A stretch of 36,089 bases of DNA, from contig CANQAM010000021.1 of the NCBI GenBank assembly GCA_947589325.1, positions 1 to 36,089 on the forward strand. The letters are read 5' to 3'. The stretch comes from an uncultured Bacteroidales bacterium. Its GTDB lineage: Bacteria > Bacteroidota > Bacteroidia > Bacteroidales > UBA11471. Positions 10,662-19,136 of this stretch are shown here, piece after piece. Position 1 is the stretch's first letter, and each line of letters begins with the position of its first letter. The notes under the pieces are model-generated. The model did not search any database, was not told where the DNA came from, and saw nothing but the letters and a program-made list of their open reading frames with translations. Position numbers and translations under genes: made by a program.

Positions 10662-10693
10662 CAAAATTAAAGGTAATCTTTCGATATTTCAAG
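10662..10693 (-). promoter_or_regulatory. tig promoter
   Basis: On the minus strand CTTG (10690-10693), 20 nt, then TAATTTTG (10662-10669), a match to TAnnTTTG with one mismatch in the -33 box. It is back to back with the dnaG promoter about 30 bp away. The 5' leader would be about 90 nt. Confidence 0.6.
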
Positions 10694-10722
10694 TATTTTT
10701 TCGGAAAAAATTGTTTTTCGAC

Positions 10723-10754
10723 TTTGACTTTACGGCAAAGAAAGCGTATCTTCG
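10723..10754 (+). promoter_or_regulatory. dnaG promoter
   Basis: TTTG (10723-10726), exactly 20 nt, then TATCTTCG (10747-10754), one mismatch to TAnnTTTG. It leaves roughly 17 nt between the predicted transcript start and the ATG at 10778. This shows that the open frame upstream of 10778 is promoter, not protein. Confidence 0.6.
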
Positions 10755-10777
10755 TAACCGAAAATTCAGCATATCGC

Positions 10778-12799
10778 ATGATCGATCAGGCAACCGTAGA
10801 TAAAATACTCGACAGCGCCAACATCTTGGAGGTGGTGTCCGATTTCGTTACCCTCCGGAAACGGGGCGTGAACTACGTCGGACTATGCCCTTTCCACGAC
10901 GAGAAGACGCCGTCGTTCAGCGTGTCGCCCTCGAAAGGCATCTGTAAATGTTTCAGCTGCGGCAAAGGCGGCAGCCCCGTGCATTTCATCATGGAGCACG
11001 AGCAGCTCTCCTATTACGAAGCGTTGAGGTATCTGGCGAAAAAATACAACATCGAGATTCAGGAACGGGAACTGACCGACGAAGAAAAACGGGCGCAGGG
11101 AAAACGGGAAAGTATGCTCATTATCAATTCGTTTGCACAGGAATATTTTTCAGAAACGCTGTTCAACAACCCCGACGGTCATGCCATAGGTCTCTCCTAT
11201 TTTTATGAACGGGGGTTCCGCGACGACATTATCCGCAAATTCGGTCTGGGCTATTCGCTCGACCGACGCGACGCCCTTTACCAAGAAGCCGTGAAACGCG
11301 GATATAAAAAGGAGTATTTGCTCGACACCGGTCTGTGCATCGAAAGCAGCGACGGACGGGTAACCGACCGGTTTCGCGGCCGTGTGATATTTCCGGTGTA
11401 CAGTCTTTCGGGAAAAATCGTCGCCTTCGGCGGTCGCATTTTGAAAAAAGACGACAAGATGGCGAAGTACGTCAATTCCCCCGAATCGGAGATATACCAC
11501 AAAAGCAACGAGTTGTACGGCATCTATCATGCCAAACAAGCCATCGTGAAGCAGGACACCTGCTATCTGGTGGAGGGATATACCGACGTGCTGTCGATGC
11601 ACCAGTCGGGCATCGAAAACGTGGTGGCATCGTCGGGCACTTCGCTCACGCCCGGACAGATACGGCTCATACACCGCTTCACCGATAACGTAACGATTCT
11701 CTACGACGGCGATGCCGCCGGCATCAAAGCCTCGCTGCGCGGTATCGACCTGCTGCTCAAAGAGGGCATACACATCAAAGTGGTGCTGCTCCCCGACGGC
11801 GACGACCCCGACTCGTTTTCCAAGAAACAGAGCGCGGCATCATTCACGCAATATATCAAAGAGCATGAGGTCGATTTCATTCGCTTCAAAACCAACCTGC
11901 TGCTCGAAGGCGCAGGCAAAGACCCGATAAAAAAAGCCTCCCTCATCAGCGATATCGTAAAGAGTATCGCCGCCATTCCCGACAACATCGAGCGCTCGGT
12001 ATATACCAAAGAGTGCAGCCGCCTGATGGAAATAGACGAAAGCGTGCTGCTGCGCGAAATCAACAATATACGGTACGACGAGTTTCGGAACAAAAAAGAG
12101 GAGGAACTGCGGGCGCGTACCGCCACCGCTGCACAGCCGGCCGCAAACGAAACGGCAGCCGCTTCCGAACCGCAGACGGCGACGCTGCCGCAAACCGAAA
12201 CGCCCCCTCCCGCCCCGATGCCGGCAACCCGCACCACCTACGCCAACGATATGGTGGAACGTACCTTGATACGCTACATCATACGATACGGCGAAAAAGA
12301 GCTGTTTCCCAAAGACGAACCGACCGGCGACGAGGCGGAAAAGCCCATGTGGAAAGTCGCCCCGTACATTTTTGAAGACCTGCGCAACGACGAAATAACG
12401 TTGTCGAACCCCTTGTACCAGCGCATCATCGAGGAGGCGGAAATGGTTTTCCGAGAAAATAAAAATCTTTCTCGCTATTTCATAGAGCACGTCAATCGCG
12501 AAATCAGCGAAACCGCCCTCAACTGCATCAGCGACAAATACGAATTGAGCAAGGTTCACACCAAATTCCAGCACGTAGCCAGCGAAGAAGAAAGGCTTAC
12601 GGAACTTGTGCCGCGCGCCCTGTACGAGTTGAAAAGCAACATTATCAATCAGAACATCAAAGAAATACAATCGCGTATAAAAGCCGGCAAAAAAGATTCT
12701 GCGGAAACGCAACGGCTTATGAGTGAACTGACAGACTTGTACAAACTGAAAGCGGCGCTGGCAAAAGAGTTGGGCGAACGCACTGTCAATCCCGCATGA
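10778..12799 (+). CDS. dnaG: DNA primase
   Basis: Makes RNA primers at the replication fork. From ATG 10778 it has 673 residues. The CHC2 zinc finger uses Cys37, His40, Cys58 and Cys61 (GLCPFHDEKTPSFSV, then CFSCGKGG). The DnaG catalytic core follows, with TOPRIM motifs VEGYTD (Glu266) and YDGDAAG (Asp310, Asp312). An Ala/Pro/Thr-rich linker at about 445-490 separates the core from a C-terminal helical domain that would bind the DnaB helicase. The start was chosen because MIDQATVDKI begins the family and sits just after the promoter. It stands alone: divergent from tig, with a separate mut promoter downstream. Confidence 0.97.
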   Translation: MIDQATVDKILDSANILEVVSDFVTLRKRGVNYVGLCPFHDEKTPSFSVSPSKGICKCFSCGKGGSPVHFIMEHEQLSYYEALRYLAKKYNIEIQERELTDEEKRAQGKRESMLIINSFAQEYFSETLFNNPDGHAIGLSYFYERGFRDDIIRKFGLGYSLDRRDALYQEAVKRGYKKEYLLDTGLCIESSDGRVTDRFRGRVIFPVYSLSGKIVAFGGRILKKDDKMAKYVNSPESEIYHKSNELYGIYHAKQAIVKQDTCYLVEGYTDVLSMHQSGIENVVASSGTSLTPGQIRLIHRFTDNVTILYDGDAAGIKASLRGIDLLLKEGIHIKVVLLPDGDDPDSFSKKQSAASFTQYIKEHEVDFIRFKTNLLLEGAGKDPIKKASLISDIVKSIAAIPDNIERSVYTKECSRLMEIDESVLLREINNIRYDEFRNKKEEELRARTATAAQPAANETAAASEPQTATLPQTETPPPAPMPATRTTYANDMVERTLIRYIIRYGEKELFPKDEPTGDEAEKPMWKVAPYIFEDLRNDEITLSNPLYQRIIEEAEMVFRENKNLSRYFIEHVNREISETALNCISDKYELSKVHTKFQHVASEEERLTELVPRALYELKSNIINQNIKEIQSRIKAGKKDSAETQRLMSELTDLYKLKAALAKELGERTVNPA

Positions 12800-12830
12800 T
12801 GTACCTGCACACGCATGATTTTTCTCTCCT

Positions 12831-12931
12831 TATATTAGGAATTTACGAAAAAAATTTCACGTATTGTTTTTTATTCGTACCTTTGAGGTTGATTTTCGCA
12901 GACAACCACGAAAATGATTTAACCTAATATA
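12831..12931. repeat. 9-bp inverted repeat flanking the mutA promoter
   Basis: TATATTAGG at 12831-12839 and its exact reverse complement at 12923-12931 bracket the mutA promoter. The second copy lies in the leader, 11 nt before the ATG. The arms are too far apart for a simple hairpin. This could be chance in AT-rich DNA, or a pair of operator half-sites. Confidence 0.25.
12855..12885 (+). promoter_or_regulatory. mutAB promoter
   Basis: TTTC (12855-12858), 19 nt, then TACCTTTG (12878-12885), an exact TAnnTTTG -7 box with one mismatch in the -33 box. The leader to the mutA ATG would be about 50 nt. Confidence 0.6.
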
Positions 12932-12942
12932 CACAAAAACAC

Positions 12943-14799
12943 ATGGCAGCTGATAAAGAAAGACTGTTTGACCAATTTCCACCGGTCTCGACCGCAGAGT
13001 GGAAAGAGAAAGTGATTGCCGACCTGAAAGGCGCCGATTTCGACAAGAAACTCGTATGGCGCACCAACGAAGGGTTCAACGTGCAACCGATGTACCGTGC
13101 CGAAGATACCGCCGGACTGAAAACGACCGATTCTCTTCCGGGCGAATATCCGTTCGTGAGAGGTACGAAATGCAACAACGAATGGCTCGTGCGCCAAGAC
13201 ATCACCGTAGAAAATCCGCAAGAAGCCAACGCCAAAGCGCGCGACCTGCTGACCAAAGGGGTTACGTCGCTGGGATTCCGCATAAAAGAGGAACATATCA
13301 CCGACGCGGGTTTTGCCGCCCTGTTGCAGGGCATCGATGCCGAAAAGGTGGAATTGAACTTCATTTCGTGCGTGAAAAACTCCGTCAAAATCGCACAGAT
13401 GCTGACGGCTTATTTCACCAAAAATAAAGTCGATGTACAGAAAGCCAAAGGCTCTATCAACTTCGACCCGTTCAAGAGATTGCTGAATCACGGACAGGAT
13501 TTCGCCGGCTATGCCGATATGGCAGCCCAAGTCGTCGAAGCCGCCAAAGGCTTGCCCCTGTACCGGGTATTGGGCGTCGATTCGATACTGCTCAACAATG
13601 CCGGTTCCTACATTACGCAGGAATTGGGATTCGCCCTCGCATGGGGAAACGAATGGCTGGCTGCCCTCACGGAAAAAGGGTTGTCGGTCGATGAAGTTGC
13701 CAAGCGCATCAAATTCAACTTCGGCATCTCGTCGAATTATTTTATGGAGATAGCCAAATTCCGTGCCGCCCGTATGTTGTGGGCGCAAATCGTTTCGGCT
13801 TACAAACCCGCTTGCGAATGCGCCGCAAAAATCGCCATGCACGCAGAAACGTCGCAATTCAATCTGACGATATTCGATGCGCACGTCAATCTGCTGCGCA
13901 CCCAGACCGAAACGATGTCGGCAGCTTTGGCAGGCGTCGATTCCATCACGGTTACGCCATTCGACACGACCTATAAACAGCCCGACGATTTCTCGGAACG
14001 CATCGCCCGCAACCAGCAACTGCTGCTGCGCGAAGAATCGCATTTCAACAAAATCGTCGATCCCGCCGGAGGCTCCTATTACATCGAAACGCTTACCGTC
14101 TCGATTGCCGAAGAGGCATGGAAACTTTTCATGCAAGTCGAGGAGATGGGCGGTTTCCACGCCGCACTGAAAGCCGGCTTCGTACAGAACACCGTCAATG
14201 CGGCTTCCGAAGCGCGCCACACGGCTGTCGATCGCCGCAAAGAGGTGCTGCTGGGAACGAACCAATACCCGAACGTTCACGAAACGGCAAACGAAAAAAT
14301 AGAAGCCGCTGCGCACACCTGCTGCTGCGGTGCCGACGAAAAGGCTGCCGGCGAGATACCGACGCTCCGCTACGTGAGAGCGGCGAGCGATTTCGAGGCG
14401 TTGCGGCTGGCTACCGAACGGTCGGGCAAGCGCCCCAAAGTGTTCATGCTGACCATCGGCAACCTTGCCATGCGGCTGGCTCGCTCGCAATTCTCGGGCA
14501 ACTTCTTCGGTTGTGCCGGATATGAAATCATCGACAATTTGGGATTCGACACCGTACAAGCCGGTATCGAAGCAGCCTTGAAAGCAAAAGCCGAAATCGT
14601 CGTTCTCTGTTCGAGCGACGAAGAATATGCAACGCTCGCGCCCGAAGCCCACAAACTGCTGGGTGACAAAGCCATTCTCGTGGTGGCAGGCGCACCGGAG
14701 TGCATGGAAGAGCTGAAAGCTCAGGGCATCACCCGCTACATCAACGTGCGCAGCAATGTGCTCGACACGCTCAAAGAGTTCAACACCTTATTATTGTAG
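12943..14799 (+). CDS. mutA: Methylmalonyl-CoA mutase small (beta) subunit
   Basis: Non-catalytic partner of MutB in the adenosylcobalamin enzyme that interconverts succinyl-CoA and (R)-methylmalonyl-CoA. It has 618 residues, as expected for the small subunit. The N-terminal barrel domain resembles MutB (for example [25 protein letters not shown], about 260-285, and the PAGGSYYIETLT block). The C-terminal cobalamin-like fold is present but lacks the DxHxxG cobalt-ligand motif, which reads NFFGCAGYEII instead; that is normal for this subunit. A His/Cys-rich insert (HTCCCGADEKAAG) lies between the domains. mutB follows after 24 nt. Confidence 0.95.
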   Translation: MAADKERLFDQFPPVSTAEWKEKVIADLKGADFDKKLVWRTNEGFNVQPMYRAEDTAGLKTTDSLPGEYPFVRGTKCNNEWLVRQDITVENPQEANAKARDLLTKGVTSLGFRIKEEHITDAGFAALLQGIDAEKVELNFISCVKNSVKIAQMLTAYFTKNKVDVQKAKGSINFDPFKRLLNHGQDFAGYADMAAQVVEAAKGLPLYRVLGVDSILLNNAGSYITQELGFALAWGNEWLAALTEKGLSVDEVAKRIKFNFGISSNYFMEIAKFRAARMLWAQIVSAYKPACECAAKIAMHAETSQFNLTIFDAHVNLLRTQTETMSAALAGVDSITVTPFDTTYKQPDDFSERIARNQQLLLREESHFNKIVDPAGGSYYIETLTVSIAEEAWKLFMQVEEMGGFHAALKAGFVQNTVNAASEARHTAVDRRKEVLLGTNQYPNVHETANEKIEAAAHTCCCGADEKAAGEIPTLRYVRAASDFEALRLATERSGKRPKVFMLTIGNLAMRLARSQFSGNFFGCAGYEIIDNLGFDTVQAGIEAALKAKAEIVVLCSSDEEYATLAPEAHKLLGDKAILVVAGAPECMEELKAQGITRYINVRSNVLDTLKEFNTLLL

Positions 14800-14823
14800 A
14801 ATCCCATCGAAAAGCATTTAACT

Positions 14824-16974
14824 ATGAGACCCGATTTCAGAAATATAAATATCCGCGTCGATGCGTTTGCACAGAGCGGAAAAAACGTATTGAAAAACAA
14901 TGATGCCGACTGGCTGACACCGGAGCTTATACCGGTAAAAGCCATCTACACGAAAAGCGACCTCGAAGGCATGGAGCACCTCGAATACGCAGCCGGTATT
15001 CCGCCCTACCTACGGGGTCCGTACAGCGGTATGTACGCCATGCGTCCGTGGACGATTCGCCAGTATGCAGGATTCTCTACCGCCGAAGAATCCAACGCTT
15101 TCTACCGTCGCAATCTCGCGTCGGGACAGAAAGGTCTTTCGGTGGCATTCGACCTCCCGACCCACCGCGGCTACGATGCCAACCATGAACGTGTCGTAGG
15201 CGACGTGGGCAAAGCCGGCGTGTCGATTTGCAGCCTCGAAGATATGAAAGTGCTGTTCGACGGCATACCCTTGAACAAGATGTCGGTATCCATGACCATG
15301 AACGGCGCCGTGCTGCCCATCATGGCGTTTTACATCAATGCCGGACTGGAACAGGGTGCGAAGCTCGAAGAAATGGCGGGTACGATACAGAACGACATTC
15401 TCAAAGAGTTTATGGTGCGCAACACCTACATCTATCCACCCGAGTTTTCCATGCGTATCATCGCCGACATATTCGAGTTTACCTCGCAATATATGCCCAA
15501 ATTCAACTCCATATCCATTTCGGGCTACCACATGCAGGAAGCGGGTGCGACAGCCGATATTGAACTGGCATACACCCTTGCCGACGGTCTCGAATACCTG
15601 CGCGCCGGTATCAACGCGGGCATGGACATCGATACCTTCGCTCCGCGCCTCTCGTTTTTCTGGGGTATCGGCATGAATTATTTTATGGAGATAGCCAAGA
15701 TGCGTGCCGCCCGTATGCTGTGGGCGAAAATCGTCAAACAGTTCAATCCCAAGAATCCCAAATCGATGGCGCTGCGTACGCACTGCCAGACATCGGGCTG
15801 GTCGCTTACGGAGCAAGACCCGTTCAACAACGTGGGTCGTACCTGCATCGAAGCTATGGGCGCCGCACAAGGGCACACGCAGTCGCTTCACACCAACGCC
15901 CTCGACGAGGCAATCGCCCTGCCGACCGACTTCTCGGCGCGCATCGCCCGCAACACGCAGATATACATACAGGAAGAAACGTATGTTACCAAAGAAATCG
16001 ACCCGTGGGCAGGCTCCTACTACGTAGAAACGCTCACCAACGAGCTGGCGCACCGTGCGTGGGAACATATACAGGAGATTGAAAAACTCGGCGGTATGGC
16101 AAAAGCCATCGAAACGGGAATACCCAAACTCCGCATCGAAGAGGCTGCTGCCCGCACGCAAGCCCGCATCGACTCGGGCGCACAGACCATCGTGGGCATC
16201 AACAAATACCGTTTGGAGAAAGAGGCGCCCATCGACATTCTCGAAGTCGATAACACCTCCGTGCGCAAACAGCAGATAGCCCGTCTGGAAGACCTGAAAG
16301 CGCATCGCGACGAGAAAGCCGTGAAAGCGGCGCTCGATGCCATCACCGAATGTGTGAAGACGAAAAAAGGCAATCTGCTCGACCTTGCCGTAAAGGCAGC
16401 GAAAGTAAGAGCCACATTGGGAGAAATATCCGACGCCTGCGAAGTTGTCGTAGGACGTTATAAAGCAATCATCAGAACTATTTCCGGCGTGTATTCATCT
16501 GAAACAAAGAACGACCCTGATTTTATCAAGGCGAAAGAAATCATCGAGCAATTTGCGAAAAAAGAGGGACGCCAACCGCGTATCATGGTAGCCAAAATGG
16601 GTCAGGACGGACACGACCGCGGCGCAAAAGTCGTGGCAACGGGTTATGCCGACTGCGGCTTCGACGTGGATATGGGTCCCCTGTTCCAAACTCCGGCGGA
16701 AGCCGTGCGCCAAGCTGTCGAAAACGACGTGCACGTATTGGGCATATCGTCGCTGGCAGCCGGACACAAAACGCTCATTCCGCAAGTGTTTGCCGAATTG
16801 AAAAAGTTAGGCCGCGAAGACATCATCGTCATCGCGGGCGGCGTGATACCGGCACAAGATTACGACGCGCTCTACAAAATGGGCGTGGCAGCCATCTTCG
16901 GTCCCGGTACGCCGGTAGCCCGTTCGGCTTACGAAATCGTGCGTATTTTGATGGATGTACGCGGCTGGTTATAA
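14824..16974 (+). CDS. mutB: Methylmalonyl-CoA mutase large (alpha) subunit, catalytic
   Basis: Catalytic B12-dependent mutase, here probably working in the succinate-to-propionate fermentation route. It has 716 residues, the normal size. The barrel begins at about residue 35, with the active-site region [19 protein letters not shown] (65-83) and [11 protein letters not shown] (108-118). The subunit-contact helix [20 protein letters not shown] parallels MutA. The C-terminal cobalamin domain has DGHDRG, with Asp595, the axial cobalt ligand His597 and Gly600, then [10 protein letters not shown]. It forms an operon with mutA and ends in a strong terminator. No epimerase, MeaB or carboxylase gene is in the window. 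Confidence 0.98.
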   Translation: MRPDFRNINIRVDAFAQSGKNVLKNNDADWLTPELIPVKAIYTKSDLEGMEHLEYAAGIPPYLRGPYSGMYAMRPWTIRQYAGFSTAEESNAFYRRNLASGQKGLSVAFDLPTHRGYDANHERVVGDVGKAGVSICSLEDMKVLFDGIPLNKMSVSMTMNGAVLPIMAFYINAGLEQGAKLEEMAGTIQNDILKEFMVRNTYIYPPEFSMRIIADIFEFTSQYMPKFNSISISGYHMQEAGATADIELAYTLADGLEYLRAGINAGMDIDTFAPRLSFFWGIGMNYFMEIAKMRAARMLWAKIVKQFNPKNPKSMALRTHCQTSGWSLTEQDPFNNVGRTCIEAMGAAQGHTQSLHTNALDEAIALPTDFSARIARNTQIYIQEETYVTKEIDPWAGSYYVETLTNELAHRAWEHIQEIEKLGGMAKAIETGIPKLRIEEAAARTQARIDSGAQTIVGINKYRLEKEAPIDILEVDNTSVRKQQIARLEDLKAHRDEKAVKAALDAITECVKTKKGNLLDLAVKAAKVRATLGEISDACEVVVGRYKAIIRTISGVYSSETKNDPDFIKAKEIIEQFAKKEGRQPRIMVAKMGQDGHDRGAKVVATGYADCGFDVDMGPLFQTPAEAVRQAVENDVHVLGISSLAAGHKTLIPQVFAELKKLGREDIIVIAGGVIPAQDYDALYKMGVAAIFGPGTPVARSAYEIVRILMDVRGWL

Positions 16975-16993
16975 AAACCGGAAGCCTTTTACG

Positions 16994-17029
16994 AGCGAGG
17001 CGGGCATACTTACCCGCCTCGCTTTTTTT
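16994..17029 (+). terminator. Intrinsic terminator of mutAB
   Basis: GC-rich arms 16995-17004 and 17013-17022 pair over 10 bp with an 8-nt loop, followed by seven T residues. It lies 20 nt past the mutB stop. Confidence 0.92.
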
Positions 17030-17059
17030 CGCCACCTCTCCCGCCCCTGCCAAGTACAA

Positions 17060-17090
17060 AAAAGCCGCCCGAAAAAAACGGGCGGCTTTT
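17060..17090 (-). terminator. Bidirectional-looking terminator closing the GtrA/CDP-alcohol operon
   Basis: Arms 17060-17071 and 17079-17090 are perfectly complementary over 12 bp, with a seven-base homopolymer loop. On the minus strand the stem ends in a run of six T residues, about 50 nt after the GtrA-like stop. It has T residues on the plus side too, so it backs up the mutAB terminator. Confidence 0.85.
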
Positions 17091-17141
17091 GCTTTTATCG
17101 AAATGGGTATCAGTGTACGTCGGCAGGCTTTGTACAATCGT

Positions 17142-17588
17142 CTATTCCGTAAATGTGGTTTCAGATTTTTTATTACGGAAAACCCACATATCCGCCAGAA
17201 AGAAATTCAACAATCCCGAAATCAACAAAGCGACAAGATTGCAATATACCACATTCCAGCCAAATATGCGCTCAAATATCAATAAAAATATCATCTTGAC
17301 CAAAAAACCGGTAATCGAAGAAAGATTAAAAAGAGAAAACCGATACAAAAAATTATGAAAAGATTTATTTTTTATCCGTGGCCCCCATATCCAAAAATAA
17401 GAAAACAAGAAGTTGCTCATTACAGCGAACTCGAACCCCACGACAGGAGAAAATATGTAAACCCAAAAATAACTTTCAAATAAATATTCCGAACAAATCC
17501 ATAATATAAAAGTTTCGACACCTGTACCGAACACTCTTGTCAGTACAAATTCCGAATACTCTATCAATGTTTTGAAACGTTTAGACAT
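17142..17588 (-). CDS. GtrA-like four-helix membrane protein
   Basis: A 148-residue hydrophobic protein with about four membrane segments (roughly 20-38, 45-70, 90-110, 115-138) and a C-terminal NFFLADMWVF.NKK, the 'N(F/Y)...r.wvF' ending typical of the GtrA/DPMS family. Members are small membrane proteins linked to polyprenyl-phosphate sugar flipping, or partners of glycosyltransferases in surface polysaccharide modification. It starts 18 nt after the stop of a CDP-alcohol phosphotransferase and so is probably co-transcribed. The gene is strongly AT-rich compared with mutB next door, which suggests a different history. The substrate is unknown; family membership is fairly sure. Confidence 0.8.
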   Translation of the reverse strand: MSKRFKTLIEYSEFVLTRVFGTGVETFILWICSEYLFESYFWVYIFSPVVGFEFAVMSNFLFSYFWIWGPRIKNKSFHNFLYRFSLFNLSSITGFLVKMIFLLIFERIFGWNVVYCNLVALLISGLLNFFLADMWVFRNKKSETTFTE

Positions 17589-17606
17589 TCTATTTCCGGA
17601 ATAAAA

Positions 17607-18284
17607 CTATTTGAGCGGATCACTTTTTGAAAATATTTTTCTGTCCTTGACAAATTGACAAAACCACATGATAAAAAGACATGCCGCAATGATTATTCCA
17701 GATATATCGCATATTCCAAATGTCTGATTTTTCAAATGGAAATTCAAATTCTGCCAATGGGTATAAATAAAAATCGTATTGATAATAATTATCAACAAGC
17801 GAAATTCCGTAGGGCCGAACTTTCCGTAAGTCAAACGGAATTCATTTTTTACAATGGTACAAATATATGTGTAAATAGACAATACCAAATAACCTGTCAA
17901 TACCAATAATGCGACATCAAAGCGGAACATCGGCGAAAGACCTGCTCCCACGCACATGATTGTAACGGTTATGGAATCGAGGGAGTGATCTATAAAAAAT
18001 CCATACTGGGGTCTCGAAGCCTTTCTCACTCTCGCCACTGTTCCGTCCAAGCTGTCGCCATACCAATTAACAACCAATCCAAACGATGACAGCCATAAAA
18101 ATTCTATATGTATATTGGATAATATAAAACCGACGGCACATAAAACAGCGCCCAATAGACCTACATAGGTTAGAAAATCCGATGTTACCCATTTGGGCTG
18201 CCTATTTGCAAGCCAAACAAGAAGTTTTTTCTCAACATTGTTGAGTAGCGAAGTTTGAATTCTAACAGATGATTCTTTTCCCAT
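17607..18284 (-). CDS. CDP-alcohol phosphatidyltransferase family membrane protein
   Basis: A 225-residue integral membrane enzyme. The complete CDP-alcohol phosphotransferase motif is present: Asp77, Asp80-Gly81, Ala84-Arg85, Gly95, Asp99 and Asp103, with the family spacing D-x2-DG-x2-AR-x9-G-x3-D-x3-D. Several hydrophobic segments follow (about 40-58, 62-75, 103-120, 125-145, 160-178, 190-210). The family displaces CMP from a CDP-alcohol and transfers the phospho-alcohol to an acceptor hydroxyl, usually making phospholipids. It does not look like a standard PgsA or PssA, which are encoded elsewhere in most genomes. It is AT-rich, has a -7 element at 18313-18320 and is followed by the GtrA-like gene. 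Substrates are not predictable. Confidence 0.88.
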   Translation of the reverse strand: MGKESSVRIQTSLLNNVEKKLLVWLANRQPKWVTSDFLTYVGLLGAVLCAVGFILSNIHIEFLWLSSFGLVVNWYGDSLDGTVARVRKASRPQYGFFIDHSLDSITVTIMCVGAGLSPMFRFDVALLVLTGYLVLSIYTYICTIVKNEFRLTYGKFGPTEFRLLIIIINTIFIYTHWQNLNFHLKNQTFGICDISGIIIAACLFIMWFCQFVKDRKIFSKSDPLK

Positions 18285-18312
18285 ATCTCCAAAAATAATC
18301 GGCTGCCGACTG

Positions 18313-18320
18313 CAAAGATA
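18313..18320 (-). promoter_or_regulatory. Candidate -7 element before the 225-residue CDP-alcohol phosphotransferase
   Basis: TATCTTTG on the minus strand, an exact TAnnTTTG, 29-36 nt before the ATG at 18284. No TTTG is at the -33 distance. The 132-bp gap 18285-18416 is otherwise AT-rich and shows no gene. Confidence 0.45.
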
Positions 18321-18416
18321 ATATATATTTAGAAAAAGATAAAAAGATTCTTTCTCTAAATAAAAAAGATACAGAATTTAGATTAATAAATGCGACAAAA
18401 CGAAAAAAAGCAGAAC

Positions 18417-19136
18417 TTAATCTAACAATCTCTTTTCTATAATCGCCCGACAAAAAGCGACATCTTCGGAATAGGTCAATTTGAAATTTCCGATTTCTCC
18501 GCTTGCCATATATATGTTTTTCCCTTGTTCAGCCATCATCGTATAAAGCGACTGAGGTATGTAACCGTCGGCCTTTGCCTGCCGACAGGCATCTGCAATA
18601 TCGCCCAATTTGAAAGTATGCGGTGTCTGAATGCTGTATAAATTTTCTCTCGATTGATATTTTTGAGAAAAATGCCCGTCGCTGCTGTAAGCGAATGCCT
18701 CCTCGCTACGCAAAGCGGTTACAGCATTTCCCCAACGACGGCAGGTTTCTATGTTTCCGGTAATAATCTGCTGCGAAACAAACGGACGTACGGCATCGTG
18801 AACGAGCACAATCGTATCTCTGTTACAACCAATTGCCAACAATCCCTCTATTCCATGGCATAACGATTCAAAACTGTTTTCACCGCCTTCAAGGCAGGTT
18901 TTCAATTTTGTTATACGACACTGTGCAGCCGTTTCTTTCACATAATCTATCCACTCCGGCCGACAAACGACGGCAAGAATTTCTATATCCGTATGCTGCT
19001 CGAAAGCCTCCATCGTATAGGCAATAACCGGTTTCCCCCCGATTTCGAGAAATTGCTTCGGGCGCTCTTTCGACATTCGGATTCCCATACCTCCTGCCAA
19101 AATAAGAGCTGCTATCTGTATGGAATCCTGTTTCAT
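18417..19136 (-). CDS. IspD-like/TarI-like cytidylyltransferase
   Basis: A 239-residue nucleotidyltransferase that should use CTP and a sugar- or polyol-phosphate to form a CDP-alcohol. The signature LAGGMGIRM (13-21) and PKQFL (26-30) place the catalytic Arg20 and Lys27 at the same positions as in E. coli IspD. HDAVRP (near 105), QTPHTF and a C-terminal NFKLTYSEDVAF are also conserved. IspD (methylerythritol phosphate) and TarI/Bcs1 (ribitol-5-phosphate) share these motifs, so the substrate is open; the 'LAGG' start and the location beside CDP-alcohol transferases favour a dedicated role. The ATG at 19136 overlaps the upstream stop by four bases (ATGA); an upstream in-frame extension is rejected. 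Confidence 0.85.
   Translation of the reverse strand: MKQDSIQIAALILAGGMGIRMSKERPKQFLEIGGKPVIAYTMEAFEQHTDIEILAVVCRPEWIDYVKETAAQCRITKLKTCLEGGENSFESLCHGIEGLLAIGCNRDTIVLVHDAVRPFVSQQIITGNIETCRRWGNAVTALRSEEAFAYSSDGHFSQKYQSRENLYSIQTPHTFKLGDIADACRQAKADGYIPQSLYTMMAEQGKNIYMASGEIGNFKLTYSEDVAFCRAIIEKRLLD

Noticed and set aside
12797-12931. 44-codon frame overlapping the dnaG stop (ATGA)
   Set aside because: It runs through the mutAB promoter, has no recognisable features and would be the only gene in a regulatory gap.
12886-12942. Cobalamin riboswitch before mutA
   Set aside because: The leader is about 50 nt, too short, and no B12-box-like sequence is visible.
12919-14652. 577-codon minus-strand frame over mutA
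   Set aside because: Antisense to a clear methylmalonyl-CoA mutase subunit; no domain and no promoter on that strand.
15010-16305. 431-codon minus-strand frame over mutB
   Set aside because: Antisense shadow; mutB has the complete catalytic and cobalamin motifs in the other strand.
17060-17090. Possible small RNA or CRISPR-like repeat at the two adjacent hairpins after mutB
   Set aside because: Only two different hairpins, each with a T-run facing its own gene; they are ordinary convergent terminators.
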